From NCBI GenBank assembly GCA_910586995.1, contig CAJUKZ010000002.1:186001-250000 (forward strand): 64,000 nucleotides of DNA, in the 5' to 3' direction. Made by a program: the position numbers and the translations under genes. The notes below the pieces were generated by a model, which worked only from the letters and a program-made list of their open reading frames with translations, was not told the DNA's origin and ran no database searches. Positions 53,276 through 61,243 of this stretch are shown here, piece by piece; positions within the stretch are counted from its first letter, which is position 1; each line of letters opens with the position of its first letter. This DNA is from an uncultured Muribaculaceae bacterium. Lineage in GTDB: Bacteria > Bacteroidota > Bacteroidia > Bacteroidales > Muribaculaceae.

Positions 53276-54211
53276 TCAGAGTGCGCCGGCCAAAGCTGCA
53301 TTAGTCTTGTGTACAGCTTCTGCGCTCTTGCGGAAGAGTTCCTTCTCGGCTTCGTTGAGGTCGAATTCAACGATCTTCTCGATACCGTTGCGGCCGAGGA
53401 TACAGGGAACGCCAATGCAGAGATCGGATTCGCCATATTCACCTTCAAGGAGAGCCGAGCAGGAGATCATGCGATTCTCGTTGTGGAGAACGGCCTCAGC
53501 AACCTGAGCTGCGGCAGCACCGGGTGCATACCATGCAGAAGTTCCGAGCAGCTTGGTGAGGGTAGCACCACCTACCATAGTGTCAGCAGCAACTTTCTCG
53601 AGCTGGTCTGCAGGCAGGAGTGTAGATGCAGGAATTCCGCGATATGCAGCGTAGCGTGTCAGAGGAATCATGGTGGTGTCGCCGTGTCCGCCGATAACGA
53701 TACCTTCGATCTCATTGGGGTTTGCACCCAGAGCGAGACTGAGGAAATATTTGAAACGTGCGCTGTCGAGTGCACCACCCATACCGATGATACGGTTCTT
53801 GGGCAGACCGCTTGTCTTGTGGATCAGGTAAGTCATGGTATCCATCGGGTTCGACACGCAGATGATGACAGCGTTAGGAGAATACTTCAGTACGTTGTCT
53901 GTAACAGACTTTACAATGCCTGCGTTTACACCGATGAGTTCCTCACGGGTCATGCCGGGCTTGCGGGGGATACCGGATGTGATGACTACAACGTCAGAAT
54001 CAGCAGTCTTTGCATAATCATTGGTCACACCGGTGAGAGTGGTGTTGAGACCGAGGATGTTTGCTGTCTGCATGATGTCCATAGCTTTGCCTTCAGACAC
54101 GCCTTCCTTGATGTCGAGAAGAACTACTTCGTCTGCAACCTGCTTGGTTACAAGAACATTAGCACATGTAGCGCCTACATTTCCGGCGCCTACTACTGTT
54201 ACCTTTGACAT
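53276..54211 (-). CDS. mdh: Malate dehydrogenase (LDH-like type)
   Basis: This is a 311-residue NAD-dependent enzyme interconverting malate and oxaloacetate. VTVVGAGNVGATCANVL binds NAD, VVITSGIPRKPGMTRE carries the substrate loop (Arg in place of the lactate-specific Gln), CVSNPMD follows, and IGGHGDTTMIPL has the catalytic His. In Bacteroidales it serves the reductive branch from PEP to fumarate and succinate. The promoter is at 54277-54308 and an inverted repeat sits in the leader. Confidence 0.96.
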   Translation of the reverse strand: MSKVTVVGAGNVGATCANVLVTKQVADEVVLLDIKEGVSEGKAMDIMQTANILGLNTTLTGVTNDYAKTADSDVVVITSGIPRKPGMTREELIGVNAGIVKSVTDNVLKYSPNAVIICVSNPMDTMTYLIHKTSGLPKNRIIGMGGALDSARFKYFLSLALGANPNEIEGIVIGGHGDTTMIPLTRYAAYRGIPASTLLPADQLEKVAADTMVGGATLTKLLGTSAWYAPGAAAAQVAEAVLHNENRMISCSALLEGEYGESDLCIGVPCILGRNGIEKIVEFDLNEAEKELFRKSAEAVHKTNAALAGAL

Positions 54212-54252
54212 AGTGTGTATTTTAATTTAGGGTTAGAGTTTTAGATATGCTG

Positions 54253-54273
54253 TGTTAAAAGATAGTTTTAACA
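54253..54273. promoter_or_regulatory. AT-rich inverted repeat in the mdh leader
   Basis: TGTTAAAA-GATAG-TTTTAACA has perfect 8-bp arms and lies directly downstream of the mdh -7 box, near the expected transcription start. It is a candidate operator or leader hairpin. Confidence 0.5.
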
Positions 54274-54276
54274 ATG

Positions 54277-54308
54277 CAAATATAGCATTAAAATTTCAGT
54301 CGGTCAAC
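54277..54308 (-). promoter_or_regulatory. Promoter of mdh
   Basis: On the minus strand GTTG (54308-54305), a 20-base spacer and TATATTTG (54284-54277) match the housekeeping form with one change in the -33 box. The ATG is 65 bases on. Confidence 0.62.
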
Positions 54309-54326
54309 AAAGCCTGCGTAATTATT

Positions 54327-56717
54327 TCAGTCAAAAGCGCCTCCTATCGACGAATCTACCACTTCTTCTTCCGGTTCTTCGAAAAAGTCTCCTGCACACA
54401 GGTCCATCGACGGGAAACTGAATCTCGCACTCTCGCTGTATCCGAGGTTGGCATCGTCGTATACTTTCCTGATATACCGGCCATAGATCGGGAGAGCCAT
54501 CGATGCACCCTGTCCGTTGGCCATTGAATTGAAGTGGATATAACGTTCGTCGCCACCAACCCATGTTCCGGATACGAGATCAGGGGTGAAAGCCATGAAC
54601 CAGCCATCGGCATTGAAGTTGGTTGTTCCGGTCTTTCCTCCGGTCTGCGCAGTCACGTTGTAGGGAGCGCGGCGTATGCGATTACCAGTACCGGAGTCTA
54701 CCACATTCAGCAACATCGACAGCATACGGTAGTAGGCGGTCTCTCCTATCACGTCGGAGTGCCTCGGCGAGAATGTCGCTACTACATTTCCGTTGTTGTC
54801 TACAATAGAGGTCACATACAGCGGATCTACGCGGAGGCCCTTGTTGGCAAATGCAGTGTATGCGCCAACCATTTCCTTGACAGATACATCACCCGATCCA
54901 AGACATAGCGATTTCACCTCGGGTAGCTTATTGGTGATACCGAAAGTATGCATCATGCGTGGCAACGACTTCTCAGCCTGCAGGCGATCCATTATACGCG
55001 CGGAGATCCAGTTGTTTGAATTGGTGAGTGCCCAACGCAGATCCACCATCTCGCCAATGCGTGCTGTGCCTGCATTTCGCGGCATCCACAGACGTCCGCT
55101 CTCGTCGTAAAGCATCGGTTGCTCGTTGAGCATCCGGGTACATGGTGTCATGCCCTCCTCCATAGCTATTGTGTATAGGAACGGTTTTACGGTAGAGCCG
55201 ATCTGACGACGTCCGGTCGACACCATGTCATACTGGAAGAAATGGAAATCCGGACCTCCGACATAAGCCTTGACATATCCGTTGCGCGGATCCATGCTCA
55301 TGAATCCGGTGCGCAGGAAGTGTTTATGGTAGAATATCGAATCGCGGGGAGTCATTACCGTATCCACCGGTCCGTCGTAGCTGAACACTGTCATAGGCAC
55401 AGGTGTGTTGAACTGGCGCTCGATCTCCTCTTTGGACAAGCCGGCAATCTTAGCCACACGCATGCGTTCGCTTTGGTTGATGGCGTTCTCCATGAGTCTT
55501 TTCCTCGCCGCCGGACTGAGTTCTGACGTATTCGATGTATATGGTGCATCGACAGCGCCCTTTTTCTCCTTAAAGAAACGCGCCTGCAGATCCCTCATAT
55601 GTTCGTTCACCGCTTCTTCGGCATATTGCTGCATGCGCGAATCTATGGTTGTGTATATCTTTAGACCGTCTGCATACAGATTATATTTTGTGCCATCGGG
55701 CTTGGGATTTTTCTCGATCCATCCGAACAGCGGATTCTCGACCCAGGCTATTGAATCGTCGATAAACGCCTGCTGATTCCACGAGGGATATGACGAACGC
55801 ACCGGCTTCTTGGCCGAGAGAATGCGGCGCAGTTCTTCCCTGAAATACGGTGCTATGCCGTCCTTATGATCGACACGGTGGAAATTAAGCCCGAGCGGCA
55901 ATGCACACAGCGAATCGAACTGGCTGTCGTTGATCATATCTGCCTTCAGCATCTGCTCGAATACCACATTCCTGCGTGTAATCGCACGTTCAGGATGCCT
56001 TACCGGATTGAACAGCGAAGGATTCTTGACCATACCGACAAGCATAGCAGCTTCGTGCAGATCCAGATCGCGGGCGTCCTTGCGGAAATAAACATCGGCC
56101 GCGGTCTTGATTCCGACTGCATTATACAGGAAATCAAACTGGTTGAGATACATCTTGATTATCTCCTCCTTCGAATAAAACCTCTCGAGCTTTATGGCTA
56201 TCATCCACTCTATAGGCTTCTGGAGTGCCCTTTGGAATATATTCTCGCTTGTGGGGGAGTATAGCTGTTTTGCCAACTGCTGGGTGATTGTGGAGCCTCC
56301 ACCTGCACTGCGCTGCCCCATCAGGCCGGTCTTGACCACCGCACGCATCACTGCTCTCAGGTCTATGCCTGAATGGTCTTCAAAACGCGCATCTTCCGTG
56401 GCGATAAGGGCATCGACTACATTCTGCGAAATCTCGTCGAAATCGGCATAAACGCGGTTTCCGGAACGGTTGTAATAACGCCCCATCTCCTGACCATCGG
56501 CGGAGTATATGACCGTAGCAAAGCGGTCGTTAGGATTTTTCAATTCCTCGACAGGAGGCATATAACCAATGACTCCATTATAAGCCATCACGAAAAAGAC
56601 AATAATAACTGCAACCAGAATGGCAAAGCAAATCCACATGCGCTTGATCCATTTTAGATTGCGTGCGCGACGCGACTCATCATCTTGTTTCTTTCCTGAG
56701 AAAATGCCGAATTTCAC
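54327..56717 (-). CDS. Penicillin-binding protein 1A (bifunctional transglycosylase-transpeptidase)
   Basis: This protein of about 796 residues has a short cytoplasmic tail, one TM helix (WICFAILVAVIIVFFVMAYNG) and a GT51 domain with IATEDARFEDHSG (catalytic Glu) and GGSTITQQLAKQL. The transpeptidase domain has SxxK in IGSTVKPF (Ser508), SNN, and KTG in GGKTGTT. It polymerises and cross-links peptidoglycan. The GTG at 56717 (KFGIFSGKKQDDE follows) was chosen because no ATG precedes the TM helix. A GTG at 56798 would add 27 residues and is possible, as it lies just after the promoter at 56816. Confidence 0.92.
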   Translation of the reverse strand: MKFGIFSGKKQDDESRRARNLKWIKRMWICFAILVAVIIVFFVMAYNGVIGYMPPVEELKNPNDRFATVIYSADGQEMGRYYNRSGNRVYADFDEISQNVVDALIATEDARFEDHSGIDLRAVMRAVVKTGLMGQRSAGGGSTITQQLAKQLYSPTSENIFQRALQKPIEWMIAIKLERFYSKEEIIKMYLNQFDFLYNAVGIKTAADVYFRKDARDLDLHEAAMLVGMVKNPSLFNPVRHPERAITRRNVVFEQMLKADMINDSQFDSLCALPLGLNFHRVDHKDGIAPYFREELRRILSAKKPVRSSYPSWNQQAFIDDSIAWVENPLFGWIEKNPKPDGTKYNLYADGLKIYTTIDSRMQQYAEEAVNEHMRDLQARFFKEKKGAVDAPYTSNTSELSPAARKRLMENAINQSERMRVAKIAGLSKEEIERQFNTPVPMTVFSYDGPVDTVMTPRDSIFYHKHFLRTGFMSMDPRNGYVKAYVGGPDFHFFQYDMVSTGRRQIGSTVKPFLYTIAMEEGMTPCTRMLNEQPMLYDESGRLWMPRNAGTARIGEMVDLRWALTNSNNWISARIMDRLQAEKSLPRMMHTFGITNKLPEVKSLCLGSGDVSVKEMVGAYTAFANKGLRVDPLYVTSIVDNNGNVVATFSPRHSDVIGETAYYRMLSMLLNVVDSGTGNRIRRAPYNVTAQTGGKTGTTNFNADGWFMAFTPDLVSGTWVGGDERYIHFNSMANGQGASMALPIYGRYIRKVYDDANLGYSESARFSFPSMDLCAGDFFEEPEEEVVDSSIGGAFD

Positions 56718-56815
56718 TATTGATATATTTTTATTCCAATGATACTGATTCAATGAAGTGTGATGTGCTGTCAGATACGAACCGAAAACTGTGCGCACTC
56801 CTTGGCTTCACACAG

Positions 56816-56847
56816 CAAAATTACAGCATTTACACCTAACCGACAAC
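56816..56847 (-). promoter_or_regulatory. Promoter of the PBP1A gene
   Basis: On the minus strand GTTG (56847-56844), a 20-base spacer and TAATTTTG (56823-56816) match the housekeeping form with one change in the -33 box. Confidence 0.58.
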
Positions 56848-56868
56848 ACATACCCTTATAATAAATCA

Positions 56869-56901
56869 CAAAAAAGCGGCGCTGCACATGCAACGCCGCT
56901 T
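56869..56901 (-). terminator. Rho-independent terminator after the GlsB-like gene
   Basis: On the minus strand a GC-rich stem of 8 plus 3 bp with one mismatch (56890-56901 with 56874-56885) is followed by a run of T (plus-strand A run from 56870). It lies 47 bases after the stop at 56949. Confidence 0.88.
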
Positions 56902-56948
56902 CAATAAAGGTCATTACGGCCTCCGATATCTTTTGTGCGGATCTACAG

Positions 56949-57200
56949 TCAGGAGTTTTTGGGCTTCCATAACAGCGATGCTATCCATAGTATCAGCACC
57001 GCGCCTATAACTGAAGTGATCAGATTTCCTATGATGCTGGTTGTCCCCAAGCCGAACAAGGAGAACACCCAACCGCCAAACACTCCTCCGCAAATACCGA
57101 GAATAAGATTGAGGACAAGCCCGTAGCCTCCTCCACGCATGATCTTACCTGCGAGATAGCCGGCAAGGATGCCAATAAGTATGTACCAAATAAAAGCCAT
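56949..57200 (-). CDS. GlsB/YeaQ/YmgE-family membrane protein
   Basis: This 83-residue protein has three hydrophobic segments and the family marks WYILIGILAGYLAGKIMRGGGYG and GGVFGGWVF. Members are called transglycosylase-associated proteins and are linked to stress responses; mechanism is unknown. The ATG at 57200 (MAFIWYILIG) matches the family start; a longer frame to 57227 adds nine residues. It has its own terminator. Confidence 0.9.
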   Translation of the reverse strand: MAFIWYILIGILAGYLAGKIMRGGGYGLVLNLILGICGGVFGGWVFSLFGLGTTSIIGNLITSVIGAVLILWIASLLWKPKNS

Positions 57201-57335
57201 AATTTTTATATTTTTACCATATAACAACGGTTATCCACAAATGGTTTCAGCGAGAATTGAAAAATTCAGCATTGATTCCAATAAATCCGATAAAAATATT
57301 ATCGTATTTAAGCTGTCTGTTAACCGGAAAAATTG

Positions 57336-57343
57336 TAATTTTG
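57336..57343 (+). promoter_or_regulatory. Candidate -7 element for the Ser/Thr kinase gene
   Basis: TAATTTTG matches TAnnTTTG and ends 29 bases before the kinase ATG. The -33 box is not clear. Confidence 0.45.
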
Positions 57344-57372
57344 TTAGCTGAATATCACACCAATCAACGGCT

Positions 57373-59043
57373 ATGAGCGACACAAACAGCAAATCACTGC
57401 CACAAGGCTATATTATAGAATCCCCGACCAAGCGTTACCGTATCATCAGTACAATCGGTAGCGGTGGCTTCGGCATCACATACAAGGCCTCAGTTGTCGA
57501 TGAATCAGGACGCGATATCAGTGGCCAGCAGTTCTTTGCCATAAAAGAACTTTTTATCGCCGAATATACCGACCGCAATCCGGACAATACCGTGTCTTTC
57601 TCAACAAAGGCACAGAAAACTGTTGTCAATGCCGAGAATGATTTTATCCGCGAGGCAACGATGCTCAACCGTCTTGGCACACATCATCCGAATATCGTTT
57701 TTATCCACGAAGTGTTCAAAGCCAACAACACGTCCTATTATGCTATGGACTTCCTTGAAGGCGAGACTCTTCAGGATTATATAAAACGCTGCGGACCTCA
57801 ACCTATCAAATGGGCAGTGAAGCTGATAGCCCCGTTGTTCGATGCTTTGGCCTGCATGCACGCCAACCGCATGACTCACCTCGACATCAAGCCGGCCAAT
57901 ATAATAATGGTCGAACGTGATGGCAAGAATCAGCCTGTGCTCATTGACTTCGGTCTATCCAAGCACTATGATGAGCAAGGCAACTCGACTTCATTTGTCC
58001 ACAATATAGCATGCTCGAAAGGTTATGCCCCTCTCGAACAGTATGCAGGCATGCAGACATTCACCCCCCAGGCCGACGTATATGCCCTGACGGCCACTCT
58101 TTACTTCTGCCTTACCGGCGCAGCCCCTGAGATAGCATCTGAAATATCACCCAAAATGATAGGTCAGGCGTTGCCGGCCCAACTGCCTGAGGCCGCAAGA
58201 AGTGCCATACTTAGAGGCATGATGAAGAACAAGGATCACCGCACTCCTTCAATCGAGGCTCTGCGCACCGACCTGCAGAAGTATATGCCGGCTGGCTCGC
58301 AGGCTCGCAAGCCTATTGTTCTCGATCAGAACGCGTCGGAATGTAAGCCTGTTGAATCATTGGATGAGACTCCGGACAAAGCAAACGGGCCAAAACAAGC
58401 ACCACGCCCACAACCCAAACCAAGAAAAAAAAGCAAGATAGCGGCAGTAATAGGCTCTATTGCCGCTCTATTGGTAATAGGAGGCATTTTGGCTGTTTTT
58501 CTTTCAGGATCCGGAGCACATACCCGTAAGATCAGCGCAGCTATAGAGCAAGACGACGAAGAAGTGCTCGCACAATACGCCGCAATGGATTCCACAAGGG
58601 CAATAATGGCTCTCGCCAAACTACAACTCAAAAACGGTGAATTTCTCGAATCGGCAAGACTGATACAACACCTCGACAATCTCGGATACACAACTCCGAA
58701 ACTTGAGGCAATACGCAAGCAGGTACGCAACCGGGCATATGAGAACTATAATGAGTACATGAGTTCCAACATACCCTCGCCTACAACCGACGCCACAGAG
58801 CCGACTGTAGAATTCGCCATGAACCTCCGTGCCGAGGCAGACTCCACCCGCTTATTGATAGGCGAAACGCCTGACAGCGAGGATCAGACACTGAAACGCC
58901 ACTCCGAACGGATCTATAACCGCTACATGACTCAGGCCTACAACATGAACTATGGCTCACCCGAACAGATAAAGGCATACAAAAAAGCGCTTGTCTACCG
59001 TGACAATGAAAAAGTCCGCGAGTTCATCAAACAATGGGAATAG
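57373..59043 (+). CDS. Hanks-type Ser/Thr protein kinase with C-terminal extracytoplasmic part
   Basis: This is a 556-residue protein. The kinase domain (about residues 17-300) has the Gly loop IGSGGFGITYKA, Lys58 in FAIKELF, the catalytic loop HLDIKPANI (Asp171), DFG at Asp192 and the APE-like APLEQY. A Pro/Lys-rich linker leads to one TM helix (about 355-378), then an outside region of about 175 residues that is helical and repeat-like. No PASTA domain is present. No PP2C phosphatase lies in the window. It might phosphorylate ligands of the FHA proteins at 32107 and 34729, but this is inference. Confidence 0.92.
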   Translation: MSDTNSKSLPQGYIIESPTKRYRIISTIGSGGFGITYKASVVDESGRDISGQQFFAIKELFIAEYTDRNPDNTVSFSTKAQKTVVNAENDFIREATMLNRLGTHHPNIVFIHEVFKANNTSYYAMDFLEGETLQDYIKRCGPQPIKWAVKLIAPLFDALACMHANRMTHLDIKPANIIMVERDGKNQPVLIDFGLSKHYDEQGNSTSFVHNIACSKGYAPLEQYAGMQTFTPQADVYALTATLYFCLTGAAPEIASEISPKMIGQALPAQLPEAARSAILRGMMKNKDHRTPSIEALRTDLQKYMPAGSQARKPIVLDQNASECKPVESLDETPDKANGPKQAPRPQPKPRKKSKIAAVIGSIAALLVIGGILAVFLSGSGAHTRKISAAIEQDDEEVLAQYAAMDSTRAIMALAKLQLKNGEFLESARLIQHLDNLGYTTPKLEAIRKQVRNRAYENYNEYMSSNIPSPTTDATEPTVEFAMNLRAEADSTRLLIGETPDSEDQTLKRHSERIYNRYMTQAYNMNYGSPEQIKAYKKALVYRDNEKVREFIKQWE

Positions 59044-59085
59044 TGCCGGACTGCCGTGTATGATGCATTTATTATAGGGCAATCA

Positions 59086-59117
59086 TTAGGCACATACTGG
59101 TAAAAACACTAAATTTG
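59086..59117 (+). promoter_or_regulatory. Promoter of the C1B peptidase gene
   Basis: TTAG (59086-59089), a 20-base spacer and TAAATTTG (59110-59117) fit the housekeeping form with one mismatch. The ATG is 30 bases on. Confidence 0.5.
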
Positions 59118-59147
59118 CAGTAGATAAACCAACAAACATACCACATA

Positions 59148-60362
59148 ATGAAAAAAATAGCACTTTTCCTGATGGCCACAGCCTCGGCCCTTCCGGGATT
59201 CGCCGCACCGGCCGACGCAGATTCGACAAAGCAGGCTGAAGAAAAATTTGTATTCACGGACATAAAGGTACTGCCTAAGACCACATCTGTCAAAGACCAG
59301 AACAAGAGCGGAACTTGCTGGTGTTTTTCTTCCACCAGCTTTTTTGAAGACGAGATCCTGCGCAAAGGCGGAGACTCGCTCGACCTGAGCGAAATGTTCA
59401 CCGTACGCCAGTGCTATCTCGACAAGGCCGAACGTTTCGTGCGCCTATATGGCCAGACAAATTTCGCGGCAGGTGGATCCGGAGCAGATGTCCCCTACGT
59501 ATGGCAGCGCTACGGCGTAGTACCCCAGGAAGTATACAGTGGTCTGAACTATGGCGAAGACAATCATGTGCATGGCGAGCTCGATGCCGCACTCAGCGCA
59601 TACCTGAAAGCTATAGTACGCAAGCCAAACCGTCGCCTCAGCACATCGTGGCGTCAGGGAGTGGAGGCTATTCTTGATGCCTACCTCGGCCCGGTTCCCG
59701 AGACTTTCACCTATAAAGGTAAAACGTACACACCTAAATCGTTTGCAGAGAGCCTGCCTATAGACATAGACGACTACGTAGCCGTAACCTCATTCACACA
59801 CCATCCATTCTACAAGACATTCGCTCTTGAGGTTCCAGACAACTGGTTGTGGGAGCAATACTACAATGTTCCTCTCGAAGAAATGAAGGAAATTGTGGAC
59901 AATGCAGTCGAGAACGGATATCCCGTGGCATGGGCAGCAGACGTCAGCGAACCGGGATTCCACTGGACAGACGGCTTTGCCAATATGCCTAAGACCAAAG
60001 ACACCTCCGACATGAACGACACTGAACTCAGCCGATGGGTAAAACTCAGCGACGCGGAGAAAGCCAACGACGCATACAAAGCCAAAGGTCCGGTTGAGGA
60101 AATAACCGTAACTCAGGAGATGCGTCAGGAAATGTTCGACAGGCAGGAGACTACCGACGATCACGGCATGGAAATAGTAGGTGTGGCCACTGACCAGAAC
60201 GGCAACAGATTCTATAAAGTGAAGAACTCATGGGACACAAATCAGGTCTACGATGGCTACTTCTATGTATCTGAGCCTTATTTCCTGGCAAAGACAATGG
60301 ACATATACGTGAATAAGAAAGCAATCCCCTCGAAGATCGCAAAGAAAATGGGACTGAAATAA
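59148..60362 (+). CDS. C1B (bleomycin hydrolase/PepC-like) cysteine aminopeptidase, secreted
   Basis: This 404-residue protein has a signal peptide (MKKIALFLMATASALPGFAA). The papain-like domain has catalytic Cys57 in QNKSGTCWCFSS, His in DDHGMEIVG and Asn in VKNSWD. These features and the length match C1B aminopeptidases, but the family is usually cytoplasmic and this copy is exported. The Gly-Leu-Lys end is close to the C-terminal arm that trims substrates in PepC. A lipoprotein gene follows after 26 bases. Confidence 0.92.
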   Translation: MKKIALFLMATASALPGFAAPADADSTKQAEEKFVFTDIKVLPKTTSVKDQNKSGTCWCFSSTSFFEDEILRKGGDSLDLSEMFTVRQCYLDKAERFVRLYGQTNFAAGGSGADVPYVWQRYGVVPQEVYSGLNYGEDNHVHGELDAALSAYLKAIVRKPNRRLSTSWRQGVEAILDAYLGPVPETFTYKGKTYTPKSFAESLPIDIDDYVAVTSFTHHPFYKTFALEVPDNWLWEQYYNVPLEEMKEIVDNAVENGYPVAWAADVSEPGFHWTDGFANMPKTKDTSDMNDTELSRWVKLSDAEKANDAYKAKGPVEEITVTQEMRQEMFDRQETTDDHGMEIVGVATDQNGNRFYKVKNSWDTNQVYDGYFYVSEPYFLAKTMDIYVNKKAIPSKIAKKMGLK

Positions 60363-60388
60363 GAATTCACCAAAGCCAAGATAACCAA

Positions 60389-60796
60389 ATGAGACGATTT
60401 ATATATTCAATCCTGACGCTGGCTACAATAATCATAGCCACTGCATGTTCCGGCAACGGATCAAAGAAACTCGACATGGCTGTAGAGAAGATGAACAGCA
60501 TCTGCCCTGTGGAAGTGCCTATGGTCGGAACTGTAAACGCTTTTGTCGTTGACGACAACAACATTGTCATAGTATGCGATGTCACCAATGAGAATATAAC
60601 GTACGACGACATAAAGGCAAATGAAGACTCCGTGCGCGAACAGGTGAAACCTGCTGTGATCAACATGACACACGGCAAACTGTTCGATGTCCTGCGCGAA
60701 GCCAATGCCGGAATTGTATACCGCTATCAATGGCCGGATGGAAAGAAAGTAGACATAGGTTACACCTATGCCGAACTGGAAGAAATGTCTAAATAG
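60389..60796 (+). CDS. Small lipoprotein of unknown function
   Basis: This 135-residue protein has a lipoprotein signal peptide (MRRFIYSILTLATIIIATAC with Cys20). A compact mixed domain follows with VDDNNIVIVCDVTNENITYDD and GIVYRYQWPDGKKVDIGYTY. I do not recognise the family. It follows the C1B peptidase gene closely and ends at a strong terminator, so the two are probably one transcript. Confidence 0.8.
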   Translation: MRRFIYSILTLATIIIATACSGNGSKKLDMAVEKMNSICPVEVPMVGTVNAFVVDDNNIVIVCDVTNENITYDDIKANEDSVREQVKPAVINMTHGKLFDVLREANAGIVYRYQWPDGKKVDIGYTYAELEEMSK

Positions 60797-60821
60797 ACCA
60801 GCCGCTTGATCGGCAACGCAA

Positions 60822-60872
60822 AAAATCCGGGCCTTAAAAGTTGATGATTGACTTCTAAGGTCCGGAATTTTT
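60822..60872. terminator. Bidirectional terminator between the lipoprotein and folB genes
   Basis: A long stem (60822-60836 with 60856-60870, one G-T pair, extended inward by GT/AC) has an A run at one side and a T run at the other. It separates convergent genes. Confidence 0.92.
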
Positions 60873-60887
60873 GTACTTATACGGTCT

Positions 60888-61241
60888 TTACCAGGAGATA
60901 CAGACACCGACGTTTCGCATCGCTGCCGGTATCGGCGGTGTCAGCTTCCTCAGCTCTATCCTGCCTCCGGATATAAGAGGGAAAGCACGGAGCAACGACG
61001 CCTGTATGCGTCCCACCACATGCTCCAGAAGATCAGACGGACGTGCCATCTCATCTTTCACGATGCGGACTATCTCGGCGTAGTTCAGCGTATCATCAAC
61101 CGAATCCGAGTCAAAGGCAGGCTCAAATGGATAAACCACCACTACATCCACCTCGAACTCATTACCGACTGCACGCTCCTGTGGCATGACGCCATGAAAA
61201 GCATGCACTACAAGACCTTCGACCTTTATCTCGCAACGCAT
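60888..61241 (-). CDS. folB: Dihydroneopterin aldolase
   Basis: This 117-residue folate-pathway enzyme cleaves 7,8-dihydroneopterin to 6-hydroxymethyl-dihydropterin and glycolaldehyde. The marks are HAFHGVMPQERAVGNEFEVDV, the substrate-binding LNYAEIVRIVKDEM, LLEHVVGRI and the catalytic Lys in LRKLTPPIPA. The gene starts two bases after the stop of rnr, so the two share a transcript. Confidence 0.94.
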   Translation of the reverse strand: MRCEIKVEGLVVHAFHGVMPQERAVGNEFEVDVVVVYPFEPAFDSDSVDDTLNYAEIVRIVKDEMARPSDLLEHVVGRIQASLLRAFPLISGGRIELRKLTPPIPAAMRNVGVCISW

Positions 61242-61243
61242 GA

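Noticed and set aside
53309..54208. 299-codon open frame on the plus strand
   Set aside because: It is fully antisense to mdh, whose protein is unmistakable. The antisense product is cysteine-rich and without domain features.
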